From Dehalococcoidales bacterium (GTDB taxonomy: Bacteria > Chloroflexota > Dehalococcoidia > Dehalococcoidales > UBA3254): a stretch of DNA of 11,104 nucleotides. Shown here in pieces: positions 6,347 through 11,104 of the stretch; positions within the stretch are counted from its first letter, which is position 1, and every line of letters starts with the position of its first letter. The notes beneath the pieces were generated by a model, which saw only the letters and a program-made list of their open reading frames with translations, did not search any database and was not told the DNA's origin. Location of the stretch: assembly GCA_028718465.1 (NCBI GenBank), contig JAQULX010000053.1:1-11104 (forward strand), in the 5' to 3' direction. The position numbers and the translations under genes are program-made.

Positions 6347-7726
6347 ATGACTGCTAGCGAACGATTGGCGCAAAATGTTGTGCAAACCCGTTTTGAATCT
6401 CTGGACGAGACAGATGTATATAGAACCAAAATGCGTATTCTGGATGCAATCGGCTGCGCCATAGCCGGGGCAAATGGCTACGGCTGCCGTGAGATGCTGA
6501 ATCTGGTAAAGCAGTGGGGAGGTGCTCCGGAAAGCACGATTATCAGCCATGGCGGCAAAGCGCCGGCCCACAACGCAGCTATGATGAACAGCCTCATGAC
6601 CAGATCGTTCGATTTTGAAGCAGTTCAAGCTGAAGGAGATAATAAGACCTGTCCTGCCCATATCAGCGGGACTACCGTTCCTGTTGCGCTGGCTATGGCT
6701 GAGCGGGAGGCTGCCAGCGGCAAGGACCTCATCGCTGCTCTGGCAGTTGGCAACGATCTGGCCTCGCGGTTAGGCGTGGCCTCCGGATTTGATTTCAGCC
6801 TCGGATGGGACAACACCGGCACCATCAACACTTTCGGCGCTGCTGCCATCGCCTGCAAGTTGTTAAAAATGAACGAAAAACAGGTCTTTAATGCTCTCGG
6901 GATCGCGTTAAGCCAGGTAGCCGGAAGCATGGCCGGTGTTTTCGATAAAACGATGGCCTTCAAACTGGCCATCTCACTGGCCTCGAGAAACGGGATTTTC
7001 GCGGCTGAACTGGCGAAGCAGGGGTATGCCGGAGTAAATGAACCGTTCCAGGGACCGCGAGGATATTTTGCTCTTTTCTGCCGCGGGGCCTGCAATGTCG
7101 ATGACCTGACCAGAGGTCTTGGAAAAAAATATTACGCTGACTGCGTCATCAAGCCTTACTCAGCCTGCCGGGCCACTCACCCTTCGATTGACTGCGCTCT
7201 GCAAATAGCCGGCAGCTGCGATATCAATCCTGAAGAAATTGAAGAAATCACGGTCCATACCACGCCCGGGACCGCTGCCGGATTCTGCGGTCAGCCATTT
7301 ACCCTCGGTGAGACTCCCCAGATCGATTGCGCTTTCAGCATCAGGTACACAGTGGCTACCGCCCTCCTGAGAAAGGCGGTCAGACCGGAGTTTTTTACCG
7401 AAGAACATATCCGCGACCCGAAAATAAAAACTATTATAGACAAGATCAATATTGTCGGCAGTATTCCCCAGGAAAAAGCGCCGATGACAGATATCCAGGT
7501 AAAATTAAAGAGCGGAGAAATGCTTGCCGGGCATACCGATTTCCCCCAAGGGGACTTTTCCCGGACGCCCCTGACCCGGGCGGAAATGGAAAATAAATAC
7601 CGGTCCAATGTGGCCTTTTCCGGGACAGTATCCATTCAAAACTCCGAAAAGGTCCTCGATATGGTTGAACAACTGGAAGACATAGGCGACGTCAGGGATA
7701 TATTCAAAATGCTGGTAAAATCGTAG
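6347..7726 (+). CDS. MmgE/PrpD family protein (2-methylcitrate dehydratase-like, divergent)
   Basis: The 459-residue protein belongs to the MmgE/PrpD family, which includes 2-methylcitrate dehydratase, cis-aconitate decarboxylase and iminodisuccinate epimerase. The all-helical N-terminal domain spans about 1-265 (ILDAIGCAIAGA near 26-37; PAHISGTTVPVALAMAE near 103-119). The family block KPYSACRATHPSID follows at 269-282, with Lys269 and His278 where the decarboxylase/dehydratase active site lies. His105 fits the other catalytic histidine region. The usual D-D pair before it reads Asp89-Phe-Glu91, and the histidine region around the inner helix (FKLAISLASRNG) looks substituted, so the substrate may not be methylcitrate. 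An in-frame TTG exists at 6329, but AAAGGA six nt before the ATG at 6347 makes ATG the likely start. There are no prpB or prpC neighbours, so a methylcitrate-cycle role is unsupported. It stands alone between copies of a dispersed repeat. Probably cytoplasmic. Confidence 0.87.
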   Translation: MTASERLAQNVVQTRFESLDETDVYRTKMRILDAIGCAIAGANGYGCREMLNLVKQWGGAPESTIISHGGKAPAHNAAMMNSLMTRSFDFEAVQAEGDNKTCPAHISGTTVPVALAMAEREAASGKDLIAALAVGNDLASRLGVASGFDFSLGWDNTGTINTFGAAAIACKLLKMNEKQVFNALGIALSQVAGSMAGVFDKTMAFKLAISLASRNGIFAAELAKQGYAGVNEPFQGPRGYFALFCRGACNVDDLTRGLGKKYYADCVIKPYSACRATHPSIDCALQIAGSCDINPEEIEEITVHTTPGTAAGFCGQPFTLGETPQIDCAFSIRYTVATALLRKAVRPEFFTEEHIRDPKIKTIIDKINIVGSIPQEKAPMTDIQVKLKSGEMLAGHTDFPQGDFSRTPLTRAEMENKYRSNVAFSGTVSIQNSEKVLDMVEQLEDIGDVRDIFKMLVKS

Positions 7727-7786
7727 GAAGTTGAATCAAACTGGAGAACCGTGTCCTGCCCGGGGCCTTTTCATTCTTTCAAATCC

Positions 7787-7806
7787 ATACCAGCTTCCGC
7801 TGGTAT
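7787..7806. repeat. 8-bp perfect hairpin, REP-like
   Basis: ATACCAGC, loop TTCC, GCTGGTAT. The surrounding AAATCCATACCAGCTTCCGCTGGTATCC style is typical of short dispersed palindromes in many genomes. It starts 60 bp after the prpD-like stop and may end that transcript, although no T-run follows. Confidence 0.6.
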
Positions 7807-7816
7807 CCGGAAAGGT

Positions 7817-7912
7817 GTCATGCTGGAGGCCTCTCCCTTTCCCGTCATTCTGGACTCGTTCCAAAATCTACCCGGTCTCCTTCTCCCCCTCCTTAACCTC
7901 AACCATTAATCA
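7817..7912. repeat. Dispersed repeat, copy B (downstream of the prpD-like gene)
   Basis: It begins with GTCATGCTGGAGGC (7817-7830), repeated exactly at 7949-7962, and continues with GGACTCGTTCC (7852-7862) and the 16-base block AATCTACCCGGTCTCC (7865-7880) shared with copy A at 6192-6207, ending with CATTAATC (7904-7911). With the hairpins on either side it fills the 7727-8132 gap, where I find no credible gene. Confidence 0.65.
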
Positions 7913-7948
7913 CTCCTCCCTCTTTTCATGCTGAAGGTCCATAATGTT

Positions 7949-7985
7949 GTCATGCTGGAGGCTTCGACCGGCGAAGCCGAAGCCT
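7949..7985. repeat. Dispersed motif plus 8-bp hairpin
   Basis: GTCATGCTGGAGGC (7949-7962), an exact copy of 7817-7830, runs into a stem AGGCTTCG (7959-7966) / CGAAGCCT (7978-7985) with an 11-nt loop. A second small CCTC/GAGG stem follows (7983-7995). The form resembles widespread 'GTCATGCTG...GAAGC' intergenic repeats. Confidence 0.6.
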
Positions 7986-8132
7986 CTCCGGGAGGGGTAA
8001 TGTTTCATTAGAAAATGAAATAACCCTGATTTCCTGCCTAATTTTTTGCATTTTAACCTGAGCTTTTGTACTATGATAAAAATATATGTTGTCCGCTTAT
8101 CTGTATCCTGAGTTTGATCGAGGGTGCGACCG

Positions 8133-9080
8133 ATGTCTTCAAGAGAGAAAATAACAATCAAGATCAAATCCCAGGGCAAGACTGCCGATAATAAGGCTTT
8201 TGAAGCCCCTTCCGGAAATTCTGAACGAGGAGAATCCGCATCTGCGGAAGAAGACCTGTTCCCTGAAGAAGCCCTGCCTGCGGAGAGCCGTTTGCGGGAT
8301 ATCTACAATCGACCTCACCGGTCTCCCCTCCTGCACTGGCTGGCTTTAGTTCTTTCCCTTGTATCGCTGGCTTTACTGATATGGTGGCTGGTCGCCCCGC
8401 CGGACAGGGTGCCCGCAGCCTGGTTATGGGCGGATATCGCGCTGAGCATATTTTTCGTCGGTGAGTTTATAACCCGCAGCGGGTTTCACTGGGACCGCTG
8501 GGGATATTCGCGCACCCACTTTTTCGACTTCCTGGCGATGGTGCCGGCCCTGGCGCTGGCCTATTTCCAGGTGCCCTTCGCCATTATCGGGATATGGCTG
8601 ATTCTGATTATGCGGATTATCCGGGTAGTTGACCGGTTGCTGGGAGACGGGTTTATTCAGCGTAATATCTTCGCCCTGATAGATGGCATCGAGGAAGAGA
8701 TTTCAGACAGGGTGATTTTGCGGACTATGTCACGTGTTCAGGCAGACTTAAGCCGGGGAAAATTTGGGCACGAGTTAGCTGCTGCTCTCGAACGTCACAA
8801 AGGCCCGATTCTGGAACGTATCCGCAAGGAACATCCTCAGGAGGGCATCGCAGTCAGTGTGGCGCGTCTGACAGGTCTGGATAAACGACTGGAGCGGGCC
8901 GAGGAGCAGATATTTCTTTCTATTATCGAATTCCTGAGAAGCTCCGAACTGGACAAAGCAGCCCGTGAGGCGATTGAATCTACCTTTACGGCCATACAGG
9001 AAGAGGTAAAGGTGAAGTCCTGGAAACAAAATCTGGGCTTCCGGAACAATAAACACCGGAGAGGTCACCATCAATATTAG
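8133..9080 (+). CDS. Voltage-sensor-like four-helix membrane protein without a pore domain
   Basis: The 315-residue protein has a charged N-terminus (1-64), four hydrophobic helices (about 66-88, 95-115, 129-147, 149-170) and a soluble, highly charged helical C-terminus (171-315). The second helix carries F108-x-x-E111-x-x-x-R115, the classical S2 motif of voltage-sensor domains. The third has Asp132 in FFDFLAMVP, as in S3. The fourth has Arg161, Arg164 and Arg168 in an aliphatic helix, like a short S4. No S5-pore-S6 segment or selectivity filter follows. This fits an ion-transport-family voltage-sensor domain used alone, as in proton channels or sensor-effector proteins. The C-terminal part is unrecognised, rich in Glu/Arg and may be coiled-coil. 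An in-frame GTG at 8124 is less likely than ATG at 8133, which has GAGGG 8 nt upstream. The next gene converges, 22 bp away. Weakness: only three S4 arginines, unevenly spaced. Confidence 0.72.
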   Translation: MSSREKITIKIKSQGKTADNKAFEAPSGNSERGESASAEEDLFPEEALPAESRLRDIYNRPHRSPLLHWLALVLSLVSLALLIWWLVAPPDRVPAAWLWADIALSIFFVGEFITRSGFHWDRWGYSRTHFFDFLAMVPALALAYFQVPFAIIGIWLILIMRIIRVVDRLLGDGFIQRNIFALIDGIEEEISDRVILRTMSRVQADLSRGKFGHELAAALERHKGPILERIRKEHPQEGIAVSVARLTGLDKRLERAEEQIFLSIIEFLRSSELDKAAREAIESTFTAIQEEVKVKSWKQNLGFRNNKHRRGHHQY

Positions 9081-9102
9081 AAGGCGGGCGGGCGAGGAAA
9101 AG

Positions 9103-10086
9103 TTAATTGTCCTTAAACACGATCGGAGGGAAATGGGCGGTCATCTGCTCATCGATCCACCTCAGGCAATCCAGGGGGGAGGCGTAAACCCCGTCGTTGC
9201 AGGTGCACAACACTTCGACAAAGCTTAATCCCTTCCCGTCGGCCTGTTTCCGGCAGGCTTTCCTGATATAATCTTTCGTCACCTGGTATTCCTTCGGGGA
9301 TGTCAGGACACCCCGTGCGCTGTAGCAAACTCCTTGAAAGGAAGCGGCCAGTTCAGCCAGGTGCACCGGATGCCCTCCCCGGAATAGTCTTCTTCCGGTG
9401 GGCGCATCGATCAGGGTTATAGGTTCAAGCTGGCCTTCGACCGGCTCATCGTCCGGCGCAGGACGCTGGTCCCGAGGGCCGTAAAAGGAAGTGTTGCAGA
9501 GGATAATGGTGAGGTTTTGGCCCCTCATCAGGGTTTTGATAAAGCCGCCGAAATCGAAGCTGAAATCGGACTGTCCCCAGTACCCGGCAATGGCGACCAC
9601 GATATCAGAGGGATAGTCCAGCCGGGCGGCTGCCGCCATATCCAGGACCTTCTCATCCGGGGCAGCTTTGGTGCCGAAATCCATACCCAGGGCGGAAGAT
9701 ATCGAACAGGGAAGGCCTTCCAGCACCTGTGCCCTGCCGGCGTATTTAAGTTCGTAAATCACCTCTGCCAGGATACGGCCGACGGTGGGATGCTGGCATC
9801 CGGCGCAGCCGATCATGGGTGGCTGCTGGGCAAGGTGAGGCGGGCCGGTGATAACGGACTTGCTGTCGTCCGATGTAACGCTTACCTGGATTGCCCAGTG
9901 AGGGCACATCTGAACACAAATTCCGCAGCCCTTGCATTTTTCGGGCGCAACAGCTTCAACAATAGCAAACCCGCGCGAGTTATACTTATCTTTACTGAAT
10001 TGCAGGCAATTCTGGTTGCAAAACCGGACGCAATAACCGCAGCCCTGGCAAAGCCCTTTGTCAATAATGATTTCCGCTTGCTTCAT
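9103..10086 (-). CDS. 2x[4Fe-4S] ferredoxin domain fused to 2-oxoacid:ferredoxin oxidoreductase beta-type (TPP-fold) domain
   Basis: The 327-residue protein starts with a bacterial ferredoxin module: Cys13-x2-Cys16-x2-Cys19-x3-Cys23 and Cys51-x2-Cys54-x2-Cys57-x3-Cys61-Pro, predicted to bind two [4Fe-4S] clusters. From about residue 90 it resembles the beta subunit of 2-oxoacid:ferredoxin oxidoreductases (KorB/PorB/VorB): Cys94-x2-Cys97-x-His, then a Rossmann-like VVAIAGYWGQSDF segment and Asn198-Thr-Ser-Phe-Tyr-Gly. In family members the diphosphate site is a GDG motif followed by NN. Here it is G168-Y-W-G171 and Cys-Asn, so binding of Mg-thiamine diphosphate is doubtful. The ATG overlaps the stop of the upstream molybdoenzyme gene (ATGA, 10083-10086), a sign of coupled translation. 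No alpha or gamma subunit is visible; they could lie to the right. Likely role: an electron-transfer or oxidoreductase subunit in the cytoplasm, substrate unknown. Confidence 0.8.
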   Translation of the reverse strand: MKQAEIIIDKGLCQGCGYCVRFCNQNCLQFSKDKYNSRGFAIVEAVAPEKCKGCGICVQMCPHWAIQVSVTSDDSKSVITGPPHLAQQPPMIGCAGCQHPTVGRILAEVIYELKYAGRAQVLEGLPCSISSALGMDFGTKAAPDEKVLDMAAAARLDYPSDIVVAIAGYWGQSDFSFDFGGFIKTLMRGQNLTIILCNTSFYGPRDQRPAPDDEPVEGQLEPITLIDAPTGRRLFRGGHPVHLAELAASFQGVCYSARGVLTSPKEYQVTKDYIRKACRKQADGKGLSFVEVLCTCNDGVYASPLDCLRWIDEQMTAHFPPIVFKDN

Positions 10087-11104
10087 TTTACCCCCACCTT
10101 ATATATCTTGCATAACATTGCCCGGTTTACCCAACCCCCCACCAGCTCATCGCAGGCCTCCGGATCGTCCTGAGTCAGGATGTTGGCGCTGGACTCCCAG
10201 ATCCCGAACAGGCCGGGGACCTCGGCAGGCATTTCAGGATACCACCAGCTTGCGTGGCAGTTGACGACATTGGGTGAGAGGCCGTCGGTCACATGCGCCA
10301 TCTGTTTGATTTTGCCCCGGCGAGTCTCTATATAAACCCAGTCTCCATCCCTGATGCCCAGTTTGCGGGCGGCAGAGGTATGTATATCCATAATGGGATA
10401 GGGATGTCTTTCCCGCAGACCGGTATCGAACTGATGAAACTCCGAAAGGTACTGCGGGCCCCCTCTACCCCCGGTGATCAGGATATAAGGATATTCTTCA
10501 GCCACCTCCGGCGTGCTCACCGGGCTCTCCGGCGGCTCTTTATAGTACGGCAGTGGATCGTAGCCCAGTTTTTCCAGGACGGTAGAATAGAGTTCGAACT
10601 TTCCGGAGTTCGTGGCGAATCCTCTCTTTTCGTATTTCTTATATTCCGATTCGGGACGCAGACCGCCCATTTCGACTAGTTCTTTGAATTTAAGCCCCAC
10701 CGGCGCAGCCCGGTACCCTATGACCTCCTCGTGGGTTTCCCATGGCCAGTACTCTTTTTGTCCCAGCCTTAGCCCCAGCCCGCGCCAGAAGAAATAGTCG
10801 TCTCTTCTTTCTCCAATTGGTTCGATGGCCTTTTCCCCGAAGCAGACGGCGTCCGAGAAGTCTTCCCATGTAGTCATGCAGGAGCGCTCGAAGCAGCTGG
10901 CGCTGGGGATGACATAATCAGCCAGTTCGGAGGTGGGTGTAGGAGTCAGTTCCAGACTGACGGAGAGTTCCAGGTTAGGAGAGGTCAGGGCTTCATAGAC
11001 CAGCCGGGTATTGCCGCTTCTTACCATCAGATTGGCGGCCCAGGTGATTAATGCACGGGGATGATTGGGATCGTTATTAACAATGCTCCGATAAATCAAA
11101 GGTT
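10083..11104 (-). CDS. Molybdopterin oxidoreductase (DMSO reductase family), C-terminal part
   Basis: The frame is open from the right edge (11102) to TGA at 10085-10083, giving 339 visible codons; the N-terminus, including any [4Fe-4S] and Mo-ligand residue, is outside. The visible part begins within the Mo-bisMGD catalytic domain. It has ANLMVRSGN and then a long insert with LADYVIPSASCFERS (about 10880-10920), matching the family pattern in which a variable ligand strand precedes A-D-x-V-L-P-x-x-x-x-x-E. The last 130 or so residues (from YPYILITGGR, about 10500 down to 10083) form the molybdopterin-dinucleotide-binding domain, with A-R-K-L-G-I-R-D-G-D-W-V near its middle and HASWWYPE and FGIWESSAN near its end. 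The substrate cannot be told. The WESSAN/DDPE-type tail reminds me of acetylene-hydratase-like and related anaerobic catabolic members, but that is a weak guess. The downstream Fe-S/beta-type gene overlaps by 4 bp, so the two proteins probably act together. Confidence 0.86.
   Translation of the reverse strand, partial: PLIYRSIVNNDPNHPRALITWAANLMVRSGNTRLVYEALTSPNLELSVSLELTPTPTSELADYVIPSASCFERSCMTTWEDFSDAVCFGEKAIEPIGERRDDYFFWRGLGLRLGQKEYWPWETHEEVIGYRAAPVGLKFKELVEMGGLRPESEYKKYEKRGFATNSGKFELYSTVLEKLGYDPLPYYKEPPESPVSTPEVAEEYPYILITGGRGGPQYLSEFHQFDTGLRERHPYPIMDIHTSAARKLGIRDGDWVYIETRRGKIKQMAHVTDGLSPNVVNCHASWWYPEMPAEVPGLFGIWESSANILTQDDPEACDELVGGWVNRAMLCKIYKVGVK

Noticed and set aside
7731..7934. 67-codon plus-strand open frame after the prpD-like gene
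   Set aside because: It is made of the palindrome and repeat copy B; no ribosome-binding site, no family.
9517..10173. 218-codon plus-strand open frame opposite the Fe-S/beta-type gene
   Set aside because: The minus strand holds two 4Fe-4S motifs and a family fold in a gene with an ATGA junction; the plus frame is its shadow.

Overview
The window looks like chromosomal DNA of a strictly anaerobic bacterium, most likely a Peptococcaceae/Desulfotomaculum-type Firmicute or a similar syntroph or sulfate reducer. This is inferred from gene content: a two-subunit biotin-dependent pyruvate carboxylase, a desulforedoxin-like metal centre, a ferredoxin/2-oxoacid:ferredoxin oxidoreductase-type protein and a DMSO-reductase-family molybdoenzyme, with purine-rich Shine-Dalgarno sites. 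No rRNA, tRNA, CRISPR array, transposase or phage gene was seen.

Layout. (1) 1-1645, minus strand: the first 548 codons of a secreted protein built from six Ig-like repeats, running off the left edge. A good sigma-A-type promoter lies about 200 bp upstream (1844-1873) and gives a long, probably folded leader. (2) 2105-5327, plus strand: pycB and pycA, overlapping by 11 bp, encode the carboxyltransferase/biotin-carrier and biotin carboxylase subunits. A perfect 10-bp inverted repeat lies just before pycB. (3) 5594-5896, plus: a 100-residue protein joining histone-H1-like Lys/Ala tails to a four-cysteine desulforedoxin-type knuckle. (4) 6347-7726, plus: a divergent MmgE/PrpD-family protein. (5) 8133-9080, plus: a four-helix membrane protein with voltage-sensor hallmarks and no pore. 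(6) 10086-9103 and 11104-10083, minus: a two-gene unit with an ATGA overlap. The upstream gene is the C-terminal part of a molybdopterin oxidoreductase, and the downstream one is a protein with two [4Fe-4S] motifs joined to a 2-oxoacid oxidoreductase beta-type domain.

The gaps between 5.3 and 8.1 kb are filled with short palindromes and dispersed repeats. A TCATGCTGGAGG-type motif recurs in every gap, and a second element (16 identical bases plus flanking similarity) lies on both sides of the prpD-like gene.

How the genes relate: pycBA should make oxaloacetate from pyruvate. The molybdoenzyme and Fe-S/TPP-type protein are probably one redox unit of unknown substrate. The prpD-like, voltage-sensor-like and H1/desulforedoxin genes are separate single genes. 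The best candidates for something undescribed are the H1-desulforedoxin fusion, the pore-less voltage-sensor protein, and the pairing of a molybdoenzyme with a beta-type protein whose cofactor motif is altered.
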